Assembly: GCA_963710615.1 (NCBI GenBank)
Contig: CAVQBF010000008.1
Location: forward strand, 62,001 to 126,000
Origin: GCA-2746605 sp963710615
GTDB lineage: Bacteria > Bacteroidota > Ignavibacteria > Ignavibacteriales > Melioribacteraceae
DNA length: 64,000 nt
Direction of reading: 5' to 3'
Every line of letters starts with the position of its first letter. Within the stretch, counting starts at the first letter, position 1. A program made the translations under genes and the position numbers. This document shows positions 14,009 to 21,617 of this stretch, piece by piece. Below the pieces are notes generated by a model, which had not been told where the DNA came from, ran no database searches, and saw only the letters and a program-made list of their open reading frames with translations.

Positions 14009-14251
14009 ATGTTATATAATCAAGAAAGAAACAATCCCCTCTCAGAACTCATCAGTGACGAAACCTTTAGACTCCTAGATAGCAAAGGGCTTTTGAACGA
14101 GAAATCCTTACGGGACTACCAGATAAGAAAAAAGTTTAAAAGTCTTCGAAATAATAACATTAACGCAAGTGATTCAATTGATATGCTAAGAAACGAATAT
14201 CCTTATCTACAATTTGATACTATACGCAAAATTGTTTACAATATTAAATAA
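14009..14251 (+). CDS. small uncharacterised protein
   Basis: I do not recognise this protein of about 80 residues. It is charged and mostly helical by eye, with segments such as ETFRLLDSKGLLNEKSLRDYQIRKKF and AYPYLQF-like EYPYLQFDTIRKIVYNI that could form a small helix-turn-helix fold. No signal peptide or membrane segment is seen. ATG 14009 is preferred over ATG 13999-region starts because GAGGT stands at ribosome-binding distance before it; the longer alternative starts at 13997. It lies alone between the divergent rRNA operon and the DUF3098 gene and is followed by a hairpin with a T-rich tail. A DNA-binding role is only a guess. Confidence 0.6.
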   Translation: MLYNQERNNPLSELISDETFRLLDSKGLLNEKSLRDYQIRKKFKSLRNNNINASDSIDMLRNEYPYLQFDTIRKIVYNIK

Positions 14252-14332
14252 ATAGACCTTGACTAATCTTTTAGGTTAACTTAAATTTAAACTCCTTACT
14301 TAGTCGATCTTTTAATTTCTAAGTTTGGTTCT

Positions 14333-14367
14333 GCCTAGTGTTACCCTGTTACTGGGCTTCTTTTCTT
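14333..14367 (+). terminator. probable intrinsic terminator
   Basis: GCCTAGT (14333-14339) pairs with ACTGGGC (14351-14357) across an 11-nt loop and is followed by TTCTTTTCTT. It would separate the small gene at 14009 from the DUF3098-eutN-dprA transcript. Confidence 0.55.
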
Positions 14368-14388
14368 AAAAAAGTTTGAGTATTAATA

Positions 14389-14661
14389 ATGGCAAAAATT
14401 AAACCTAAATCAAAAAAACAAAATAAAGCTAGTATTTCACCTTTCAAGGATTATTGGGACAAAACAAATTACATCATTTTTGGTGCAGGAATTGGGATTG
14501 TAATTCTGGGATTTATACTTATGTCTCAAAGCCCTTGGGATAACCCAGTTTCACTTTCCATTTCACCAATTATTTTACTATTAGCTTATTTAATAGTATT
14601 TCCTCTTTCCATATTATATAAGAAGAAAAAGAGTAATTCAGATGTACCTGGCAAAAATTAG
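14389..14661 (+). CDS. DUF3098 family membrane protein
   Basis: This 90-residue protein has a Lys-rich cytoplasmic head and two membrane segments: YIIFGAGIGIVILGFILMS and ISPIILLLAYLIVFPLSIL. The spacing and the phrase GFILMSQSPWDNPVSLSISPIILLLAY fit DUF3098, a family found mainly in the Bacteroidota group and often close to cell-division genes. Function is unknown. Its 3' end overlaps the microcompartment vertex gene by 20 bases in another frame, which suggests translational coupling. Confidence 0.75.
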   Translation: MAKIKPKSKKQNKASISPFKDYWDKTNYIIFGAGIGIVILGFILMSQSPWDNPVSLSISPIILLLAYLIVFPLSILYKKKKSNSDVPGKN

Positions 14662-14917
14662 TGGAAATGTAGTTTCTACTCAAAAGGATAAGAGCCTAAA
14701 AAGTCATAAACTTCTTCTATTTAAAAGGATTGACCTTTCTGGCAAATATGTTAACAATAAAGATGAAATTGCTCTTGACTTAATTGATGCAGGCATTGGT
14801 GATACAGTTTTGGTTGTTAAGGAAGGAGCTGCTGTTCAACAAATACTGGGGCACAGTAATTCTCCTGTTAACACAATGGTTGTTGCAATAGTTGATGATA
14901 TAGATATAAAAGAATAA
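14642..14917 (+). CDS. eutN: EutN/CcmL-type microcompartment vertex protein (BMC-P)
   Basis: This 91-residue protein matches the pentameric vertex protein of bacterial microcompartment shells. It starts MYLAKISGNVVSTQKDKSL, with HKLLLFKRIDL, then ALDLIDAGIGDTVLVVKEGAA and ends PVNTMVVAIVDDIDI. These are the family marks: M-x-L-A-x-V/I-x-G-x-V-V-S/T-T-x-K, G-A-G-x-G-D/E-x-V-L-V-V, and a closing V-V-A-I-V-D-x-I-D. Pentamers cap the corners of the shell. No hexameric BMC-H gene lies near it. It overlaps the DUF3098 gene by 20 bases and is followed 13 bases later by dprA, an unusual setting. Two enzymes with candidate encapsulation tails occur at 18758 and 30292. Confidence 0.93.
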   Translation: MYLAKISGNVVSTQKDKSLKSHKLLLFKRIDLSGKYVNNKDEIALDLIDAGIGDTVLVVKEGAAVQQILGHSNSPVNTMVVAIVDDIDIKE

Positions 14918-14930
14918 CAAAAGTATTGAT

Positions 14931-16049
14931 TTGAATCATTCCGTCGAAACTTTTATAAAACTCAGATTACTTCTTGAAGTTGAAGGAATTGGTCCCGGAA
15001 AACTTTTCAATCTTCTCTCAAAATTTAATTCACTTGATAATCTACTCGGAGCAAACTTTCACTCATTACTAAATGTTGAAGGAATTTCCGCAAACTTGGC
15101 TAATCGTGTAATGAAGCAAGTCAGTGAATATTCAAAATTTGCCGACGAGTTTGAAGAAGAATTAGAATCTTTAGAGAAAATTGATGCAAATTGGATTACT
15201 TTCTGGTCAAAAAAATATCCAAAAAATTTAAAAAATATTTTTGCTCCGCCAATTATTCTTTATTATAAAGGCACAATAGAAGAAGATGATAGTAGTTCGG
15301 TAGCAATAGTTGGCACGAGAATGGCATCAAGATATGGGAAGCAGATGGCAGAGCAGTTTTCAAAAGATCTTTGCAATTCTGGTATAACAATAATTAGCGG
15401 TATGGCTCGAGGAATTGATTCAGCAGCTCATAGAGGGGCTTTAAGTTCAGGCGGAAGAACTATTGCAGTTATTGGTTCCGGATTAGATGTTATTTATCCT
15501 GCAGAAAACAAAAAACTGTTCAATGAAATTGCAGAGCACGGTGCTGTATTTAGTGAATATAAAATTGGAACAAAACCAGATGCTCAAAATTTTCCGAAAC
15601 GAAACAGAATTATAAGCGGACTATCACTCGGTACTTTGGTAATAGAAACTAAAGCAATCGGAGGTGCTCTTCAAACCGCAGCATTTGCTCTAGATCAAAA
15701 TAGAGAAGTTTTTGCAGTCCCGGGAAATCTTGGTGTAATTCAGAGCGAAGGAACAAATCTTCTAATACAAAAAGGTGAAGCTAAATTAGTCAGAAATTAT
15801 ATTGACATTCTTGAAGAACTTAACCTAAAAATTCAACCCGATGTTGGTAGAAATATTCCGAAACCTACTTATGATTTGAATATGTTTGAACAAAAAATTT
15901 ACGATTTACTTTCTCGAGATCCAAAGCATATTGATATTATTGCAAATGAATCCGGAATTATATCTTCAGATTGCTTAGTTCATTTACTTTCTTTAGAGTT
16001 TAGAAATATTGTAAGGCAATTGCCAGGTAAGACTTTTGTTAAGATTTGA
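14931..16049 (+). CDS. dprA: DNA-processing protein DprA
   Basis: This 372-residue protein loads RecA on incoming single-stranded DNA during natural transformation. An N-terminal helix-hairpin-helix-like segment (LLLEVEGIGPGKLFNLL) is followed by the Rossmann-like core with VAIVGTRMASRYGKQMAEQF, IISGMARGIDSAAHRGAL, GGRTIAVIGSGLDVIYPAEN and FPKRNRIISGLS. A C-terminal winged-helix domain ends the protein. The start is TTG at 14931; the length then fits the family. Thirteen bases separate it from the vertex-protein gene, so both probably share a transcript. Confidence 0.93.
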   Translation: MNHSVETFIKLRLLLEVEGIGPGKLFNLLSKFNSLDNLLGANFHSLLNVEGISANLANRVMKQVSEYSKFADEFEEELESLEKIDANWITFWSKKYPKNLKNIFAPPIILYYKGTIEEDDSSSVAIVGTRMASRYGKQMAEQFSKDLCNSGITIISGMARGIDSAAHRGALSSGGRTIAVIGSGLDVIYPAENKKLFNEIAEHGAVFSEYKIGTKPDAQNFPKRNRIISGLSLGTLVIETKAIGGALQTAAFALDQNREVFAVPGNLGVIQSEGTNLLIQKGEAKLVRNYIDILEELNLKIQPDVGRNIPKPTYDLNMFEQKIYDLLSRDPKHIDIIANESGIISSDCLVHLLSLEFRNIVRQLPGKTFVKI

Positions 16050-16125
16050 GTTTATTATAGATTCACTAAAATAGCATCATACCAAATTGTCGATAGACTA
16101 GCAATTGATAAATTAAAAAATACTT

Positions 16126-17418
16126 CTAATACTTCTTCAACTTTTTCCATAAAGATTTAAGTTGATTTTTCAATTTACTTTCTTGCCCATTTTCAGATGG
16201 GAAATAGTATTGAGTACCTTTCAAATTTTCCGGGAAGTAATTCTCCTCAATAAAATTATTATCAAATTCGTGAGCATATTTATAATTTTTTCCGTAGTCT
16301 AAACTTTTCATTAAATTAGTAGGAGCATTTCTTAAATGAAGAGGGACCGGTTCGTTCAATCCTTTTTTTGCATCAGACATTGCTTTCTCAATCCCCATAT
16401 AAGCAGCGTTACTTTTGGGTTGAGATGCAAGGTAAGTCGCACATTGAGCTAAAATTATTCTCGCTTCAGGCATTCCTATTTTTTCTATTGCTCTAAATGT
16501 TGCCTCTGCTAAAACTAATGAGTTTGGTGATGCATTCCCAATATCTTCGGAAGCTAAAATTAACATCCTTCTAGCAATAAACTTTGGATCTTCTCCACCT
16601 TCCAGCATTCTAGCCATCCAATAAAGTGCTGCATCGGGATCACTTCCACGTAGACTCTTAATAAATGCTGAAATAATATTATAATGCTCTTCACCGTTTT
16701 TATCATAAATTACATTTTTTTGTTGGAGGACATTATCTATAACTTTTTTACTAATCTCAATTTCATCTCTTTTAATTTCTTGAATTACTGATGATTCTAA
16801 AATATTAAGCAGAATTCTCGCATCCCCTCCACTGCTATAGATCAAATAATCTGTATCAATTTTATTAATTTTCAGTTCTTTTAAAAATTCATCATTCTTC
16901 AATGTGAAAGAAACAATTTCTTCAAGATCTTTTTTAGTTAATTCCTCAAGCACATAAACTCTTGCTCGTGACCTAAGCGCGGGTATCACTTCAAAAGATG
17001 GGTTTTCTGTTGTTGCACCAATTAAAATAATTAATCCTGACTCTACTGCAGAGAGTAAGGCATCTTGCTGAGCTTTATTGAATCTGTGGATCTCATCAAT
17101 AAAAAGTATTGTTCTTTTTCGAAAATTTTCTTTGTTGATTTTTGCTGTTCCAATTACAGATCTAACTTCTTTTACACCTGCAGAAACTGCATTTAATTGA
17201 TAGAAATCTGAATCTGTGGATTCTGAAATAATTTTTGCCAAAGTAGTTTTTCCTGTTCCAGGAGGACCCCAAAGTATAAATGAACTGAGAACATCATTTT
17301 CAATCATTAGTCTTATAGGTTTCCCTTGAGCTACTAATTTATGCTGTCCCTGGAATTCATCCAATGTTTTAGGTCTAATTCTCTCTGCTAGGGGTACTTG
17401 TGGGATTGGTATACTCAC
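16126..17418 (-). CDS. rarA: replication-associated recombination protein RarA (MgsA)
   Basis: This 430-residue AAA+ ATPase acts at stalled replication forks. It shows PLAERIRPKTLDEFQGQ at the N-terminus, Walker A GPPGTGKTT at residues 51-59, Walker B ILFIDEIHRFNKAQQDALL and the sensor phrase LIGATTENPSFEV. The C-terminal MgsA_C domain contains GSDPDAALYWMARMLEGGEDP and RRMLILASEDIGNA. It is the last gene of the minus-strand run that starts upstream with metF or earlier. About 10 bases separate it from the ftsB-like gene. Confidence 0.95.
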   Translation of the reverse strand: MSIPIPQVPLAERIRPKTLDEFQGQHKLVAQGKPIRLMIENDVLSSFILWGPPGTGKTTLAKIISESTDSDFYQLNAVSAGVKEVRSVIGTAKINKENFRKRTILFIDEIHRFNKAQQDALLSAVESGLIILIGATTENPSFEVIPALRSRARVYVLEELTKKDLEEIVSFTLKNDEFLKELKINKIDTDYLIYSSGGDARILLNILESSVIQEIKRDEIEISKKVIDNVLQQKNVIYDKNGEEHYNIISAFIKSLRGSDPDAALYWMARMLEGGEDPKFIARRMLILASEDIGNASPNSLVLAEATFRAIEKIGMPEARIILAQCATYLASQPKSNAAYMGIEKAMSDAKKGLNEPVPLHLRNAPTNLMKSLDYGKNYKYAHEFDNNFIEENYFPENLKGTQYYFPSENGQESKLKNQLKSLWKKLKKY

Positions 17419-17427
17419 AATGGTATT

Positions 17428-17736
17428 TTACCTCAAAGAATCTTTCTTGTCTTCGAACTTAAATGCTTTTTCATTTTTTTTCTTCATTAAAAATTTCTCA
17501 CGAGCAACTTTTTCCAATTCTTTGTCGCTACTTTTTAGCGACTTAATATTTTTATCCATTTCCTCAATTTCATTTTTGGATCTTTCAATCTCTTGCTCAA
17601 TAGAATTTATTTCACTCTTAAGTTCAAAGTATTTTAAAAGACCATATTTGTTGAAAAATAAAAACAACACAAGGAAGATTAGGATTGCCAAATAAAGCCA
17701 AGTTAAGAGTCTATCTTTTTTCGATTCTTTTTTCAT
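17428..17736 (-). CDS. FtsB/DivIC-like septum formation initiator
   Basis: This 102-residue protein has a Lys/Arg-rich cytoplasmic start, one membrane segment (WLYLAILIFLVLFLFF) and a coiled coil of about 50 residues (ELKSEINSIEQEIERSKNEIEEMDKNIKSL). DKELEKVAREKFLMKKKNEKAF follows, a typical end for the FtsB/DivIC family. Such proteins join FtsL and FtsQ in the divisome. Its ATG overlaps the ddl stop by 4 bases (ATGA), so it is coupled to a peptidoglycan gene, which fits the division role. Confidence 0.85.
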   Translation of the reverse strand: MKKESKKDRLLTWLYLAILIFLVLFLFFNKYGLLKYFELKSEINSIEQEIERSKNEIEEMDKNIKSLKSSDKELEKVAREKFLMKKKNEKAFKFEDKKDSLR

Positions 17737-18731
17737 AGTGCTGATTTGATTATCATATCAACAAGCTTATCAAATTCTATTCCCGCTGCCTTTGCCATTT
17801 TAGGAACTAAACTGTGGGAAGTCATTCCAGGAAGTGTGTTTATTTCAAAACAGTAAGGAACACCTTCTTTAGTAAGACGAAAATCTACCCTGCCATAGTC
17901 TTCGCATCCAAGAGAGTTGTATGCCAATTTGGCCTGTCTTCTAAGTTCAATCTCAACCGATTCATCAATATCTGCAGGCACAATATATTCACTCATTCCG
18001 TCAGTGTATTTACACTCATAATCATAAAGTTCGTGTTTTGGTATAATTTCCAACAAAGGTAAAATTTTATCATTTATAATTCCAACCGTAATTTCTCTCC
18101 CATCAATAAATTCTTCTATTAACACCTCTTGAGAAAATTGGAATGCTAAATTTAAAGCTTCTTCAATTTCACTTTCATCGTTGCACTTGGTTAATCCAAT
18201 TGTGGAGCCTTGATCATTGGGTTTAATTATACATGGATAGCCAAACTTTTGTAAGATTTGCTTCTTAATTTCACCATTTGATACATCTCTTTTAGCTTCA
18301 ATCCATTTAGGAGTAGAAACTCCAAAATGAGTAAACATAACTTTAGATCTTGCTTTATCCATTGATAAGGAACTTCCTAGAACTCTTGATCCGGTATATT
18401 TAATTCCTTTTAACTCAAATAATGCTTGAATAGTGCCATCTTCTCCCCATTTACCATGAAGAGCAATTAACGCTAAATCTACATCATCAAATAAAACTGA
18501 ATTAATTGAATCTAAGTAATTTCTGTTGCTTAAATTCCCACAATCACAATCCGAAAAGTAGTCTTCAATTTTCGTTGGTTGATTAATTCCATAAGCTGGA
18601 TCAATAAGTTTAACTTTATAGCCAAGTTTTTTAACAGCCTCATAAATTGATTTGCCTGATTGTTTGGAGACTGCCCTTTCCGGCGAAGTACCGCCTAAGA
18701 TGATAGCAATTGTTAATTCTTTATTATTCAT
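17733..18731 (-). CDS. ddl: D-alanine--D-alanine ligase
   Basis: This 332-residue ATP-grasp enzyme makes D-Ala-D-Ala for peptidoglycan precursors. It starts with IAIILGGTSPERAVSKQSG. Other motifs are LALIALHGKWGEDGTIQALFELKGIKYTGS, CIIKPNDQGSTIGLTKC (ATP-grasp), EVLIEEFIDGREITVGII, YIVPADI and YGRVDFRLTKEGVPYCFEINTLPGMT with metal ligands near the end. The length is normal. It lies 26 bases after the aldolase gene and overlaps the ftsB-like gene. Confidence 0.95.
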   Translation of the reverse strand: MNNKELTIAIILGGTSPERAVSKQSGKSIYEAVKKLGYKVKLIDPAYGINQPTKIEDYFSDCDCGNLSNRNYLDSINSVLFDDVDLALIALHGKWGEDGTIQALFELKGIKYTGSRVLGSSLSMDKARSKVMFTHFGVSTPKWIEAKRDVSNGEIKKQILQKFGYPCIIKPNDQGSTIGLTKCNDESEIEEALNLAFQFSQEVLIEEFIDGREITVGIINDKILPLLEIIPKHELYDYECKYTDGMSEYIVPADIDESVEIELRRQAKLAYNSLGCEDYGRVDFRLTKEGVPYCFEINTLPGMTSHSLVPKMAKAAGIEFDKLVDMIIKSAL

Positions 18732-18757
18732 ATTGTGATTTTAATGGATGTATTCAA

Positions 18758-19609
18758 CTATCTTTTGAAATCTGACAATAAAGTTGAAATTAGTTCTTCT
18801 GAAAAATTATGTTTTCTATTCTTTTGGGTGATATATGAATTATTAAATACAGAATTGCCTGCTCGAGCTCTTAAATTTTCTTCAATGATTTCGGAATAAT
18901 TAACACCCTGTTTTTTTGAAGAAGAAATTTTGTATTTATTGAATTTATTATTCGAATTATGCCATTTTGAAAGAGGTTTAATTCCCCAAGTTTTCTCGGC
19001 AATTGAGTTTAGTTTACTTACCTGCTCTTCAGTTAATACATTCTCGCCACCTAATAATTTACTAACCAAAATTGTTTTAGCAGCATGTTCCAGTTTTTCT
19101 GTTCTATTGTATGCAGAAACTAGATCACTTCCAAACGTAACTAATCCATGATTTTGAAGAATCATTGCCCAAGAATTTTGTATGAAAGGGAGCATTGAAT
19201 TAGGAAGTTCTTCAGTTGAGGGAGTCCCATATTTACATAGGTGAACAGGACCAATTGTTAGTATAACTTCCGGGAATATTGGATCGGTAAAATCTAAGTT
19301 TGCAGTTGCAAAAGCCGTTGCATAAATAGGATGGGAATGAACTACTGCATTAATATCTTTACGTGTATTATATGCAAGTAAGTGTATTTTTAATTCTGAT
19401 GATGGTTTGCCGTTTCCTTCCAGCTTATTTCCATTAGAATCAACTATAATAATATCAGATTCTGTTACATCACCCTTACAGAGACCTGATTTTGTAATTG
19501 CAATTCTGTTATCATCTAACCGGACTGAAAGGTTTCCATCGGTTGCTGCTACAAACCCTTTTTCGTAAGTTTTGTTGGAATATTTTACAAGCTCTCTTAT
19601 TAACGACAT
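18758..19609 (-). CDS. fucA: class II aldolase (fuculose-phosphate type) with C-terminal tail, probable microcompartment cargo
   Basis: This 283-residue enzyme has the FucA/AraD fold. The zinc and catalytic set is Glu72 (SSELKIH), His91 and His93 (VVHSHP) and His154 (LQNHGLV), one residue off the E. coli FucA set Glu73/His92/His94/His155. The predicted reaction cleaves L-fuculose-1-P (or a similar deoxyketose phosphate) to DHAP and lactaldehyde. The family core ends near residue 215. The extra tail is Lys/Ser/Asn-rich, then IIEENLRARAGN at 241-252 and a terminal amphipathic helix SEELISTLLSDFKR. The aldehyde dehydrogenase at 30292 has the same I-E-x-x-L-R-A-R-A-G-N motif. The start overlaps the upstream oxidoreductase by 10 bases. 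Whether the tail binds a shell is inference. Confidence 0.88.
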   Translation of the reverse strand: MSLIRELVKYSNKTYEKGFVAATDGNLSVRLDDNRIAITKSGLCKGDVTESDIIIVDSNGNKLEGNGKPSSELKIHLLAYNTRKDINAVVHSHPIYATAFATANLDFTDPIFPEVILTIGPVHLCKYGTPSTEELPNSMLPFIQNSWAMILQNHGLVTFGSDLVSAYNRTEKLEHAAKTILVSKLLGGENVLTEEQVSKLNSIAEKTWGIKPLSKWHNSNNKFNKYKISSSKKQGVNYSEIIEENLRARAGNSVFNNSYITQKNRKHNFSEELISTLLSDFKR

Positions 19610-20607
19610 TGTTCTTCTAATTTTTCCATTATTTTCATATTAACCAATCCATCATATCCTGTAACTTTCGGCTGCATGTTTTTAAGGACTAAATTCTGTA
19701 TTGACCTTAGTGCAAAACGTTGTTTATTTGCTCTTTTTCTAAATGCTTTTCGCGCTTCCCCTACTAGTTCAATTGTAAGTTTACCGGGAGATTTATTTGC
19801 TCCAATTATATTTTCAACACTAAGTGAGCCTTTAGAACCAATGATTTCAATTCGATTAAAAGACTTTTTAGAATTATAGGAAACATTTAAGTGTCCATAG
19901 CCACCATTTTCAAATTTTAATACTGCCGCAGCAAAATCATCTACTTCACTTTTATAAACAACATTGTCAACAAATCCTCTAATGTCTGCAATTTCACCGC
20001 CTAAAAATCTTAGTACATCAATCATGTGGGTTCCTAAATCTCTAAATGCACCACCACCGCTTTGTTTTATATCAAATCTAAAATTATCATTGGGTTCGTA
20101 ATCAATATTAAAGGAGGTTGAGATAGAAACTATTGAACCTATCAAAGATTTATCTATTATTTCTTTAGCTTTTACAGTCATTGGGTGGAAACGATGTACA
20201 TAATTTACGGTAAGAAAAACATTATTTTCTTTACAAACCTTTACCATCTCTTCAGCTTGAATTGAATTGAGTGCAAGAGGTTTTTCACAAAGTATATGTT
20301 TCCCTGCTTTTGCTGCTTCAACTACTTGCCAATGATGATCATTGTTTGCGCTGCCTACATATAAAATATCAAAATCTTGTTCAAGAAATAGTTTATAATC
20401 ATCAAAGTGGGTTTTAACAATAAATTTGTTAGCTATTTCCTTTGCTCTTTCCAAATCCGAACTATATACAGAAGTTAATGTACTTTTTTTTAATTGGAGT
20501 AAAGTAGGAATCAACGTTGATTCGGCAAACTTACCACAACCGGCCACTCCCCATTTAAGCTTTCTGCCTTTTGGGTAAATCCTTTTTGCCCCTTCTTTCA
20601 GATTCAT
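19600..20607 (-). CDS. Gfo/Idh/MocA family oxidoreductase
   Basis: This 335-residue NAD(P)-dependent oxidoreductase has a Rossmann start LKWGVAGCGKFAESTLIPTL, the family signature ILCEKPLALNSIQAEEMVKVC, and the C-terminal domain with FDIKQSGGGAFRDLGTHMIDVLRFLGG. Such enzymes oxidise or reduce sugars and inositols; the substrate is not predictable. Its end overlaps the aldolase start by 10 bases, so the two are cotranscribed and perhaps act in the same sugar pathway. It follows metF by 4 bases. No tail similar to that of the aldolase is seen. Confidence 0.88.
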   Translation of the reverse strand: MNLKEGAKRIYPKGRKLKWGVAGCGKFAESTLIPTLLQLKKSTLTSVYSSDLERAKEIANKFIVKTHFDDYKLFLEQDFDILYVGSANNDHHWQVVEAAKAGKHILCEKPLALNSIQAEEMVKVCKENNVFLTVNYVHRFHPMTVKAKEIIDKSLIGSIVSISTSFNIDYEPNDNFRFDIKQSGGGAFRDLGTHMIDVLRFLGGEIADIRGFVDNVVYKSEVDDFAAAVLKFENGGYGHLNVSYNSKKSFNRIEIIGSKGSLSVENIIGANKSPGKLTIELVGEARKAFRKRANKQRFALRSIQNLVLKNMQPKVTGYDGLVNMKIMEKLEEQCR

Positions 20608-20611
20608 AATT

Positions 20612-21568
20612 TTATATACCTAATTTCTTCATAAGCTTTTTAATGGGAGAAGTATTTTGCATAACATAAAAATGTATTGCCGGAACATCTTTAGAATTTA
20701 ATAGTTCTTCGGATTGTTTAAAGGCCCAATCAATTCCAATTTCTGCAGCATGCTTTGAAGAGGCTGAGTTTATTTCATCGGAAAGTTCTGTTGGTATATC
20801 AACATAAAAATTTGATGGAAGAGTACTTAACTGATTTTTTGAAGTAATTATTTTTAACCCTGGAATAATTGGAACATCCACCCCACTCTCTCGACATAAA
20901 CCTAAATAATTAAAGAAACTTTTGTTATCGTAAAACATTTGAGTCACAATATATTCCCCGCCAGCTTTAATTTTTTCTTTAGTAAAATTAATATCTGTTT
21001 TAAGGTTAGGAGCTTCAAAATGTTTTTCGGGATAACCGCCAATACCAATTCCAAAATTCATCGGTTCTGCATCGAGCAAAGAATCTTCTAAGTATTTACC
21101 TTTATTCATGTCAGAAATTTGTTGAACTAATTCTGCAGCATATCTATTCGTTGATCTGCCAAATTTAACCGGTTTTCTGAATCCATTATCATCCCCTCTT
21201 ATTGCAAGTACGTTTTCAATTCCTAAATAGTGTAGTTCAATCAAAAAATCTTCTGTTTCTTCTTTTGTAAAACCTTGGCAAATTACATGAGGGACAGCAT
21301 CGATATTATACTTATTCTGAATCAAAGCACAAATTCCTAAGGTTCCCGGGCGCTTCCTTTTTACCTTCATCCTAAAATCACCCGAAGGTGTTTCTTCATA
21401 GATCACTTCTGCGGCATGACTTGTAATGTCAATAAATGGGGGATTAAATTTCACTAAATCCTCTAATGCCTCCAGAAGCATTTTAACGTTCCCGCCTCTC
21501 TTAGGCGGTATAATTTCAAAACTGATTAATTTATTTTTAGCTTTTTCTAAATGTTCTATTACTTTCAT
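20612..21568 (-). CDS. metF: methylenetetrahydrofolate reductase
   Basis: This 318-residue FAD enzyme reduces 5,10-methylene-THF to 5-methyl-THF for methionine synthesis. Family marks include LISFEIIPPKRGGNV at the start, FIDITSHAA, the nucleotide-binding IENVLAIRGDD, FGIGIGGYPEKHFEAP, YIVTQMFYDN and PIIPGLKIITSKNQL. The protein ends in a helix like other bacterial MetF proteins. It is the second gene of the minus-strand run, 49 bases after the penicillin acylase-like gene and 4 before the oxidoreductase. Confidence 0.93.
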   Translation of the reverse strand: MKVIEHLEKAKNKLISFEIIPPKRGGNVKMLLEALEDLVKFNPPFIDITSHAAEVIYEETPSGDFRMKVKRKRPGTLGICALIQNKYNIDAVPHVICQGFTKEETEDFLIELHYLGIENVLAIRGDDNGFRKPVKFGRSTNRYAAELVQQISDMNKGKYLEDSLLDAEPMNFGIGIGGYPEKHFEAPNLKTDINFTKEKIKAGGEYIVTQMFYDNKSFFNYLGLCRESGVDVPIIPGLKIITSKNQLSTLPSNFYVDIPTELSDEINSASSKHAAEIGIDWAFKQSEELLNSKDVPAIHFYVMQNTSPIKKLMKKLGI

Positions 21569-21617
21569 TATTTCCCTTTATATTCTGCAAAATTAAGTAA
21601 AATTATTTTAAGAAAGA

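Noticed and set aside
19600..20607. Gfo/Idh oxidoreductase as further microcompartment cargo
   Set aside because: It has no C-terminal extension with the LRARAGN motif; only the gene overlap links it to the aldolase.
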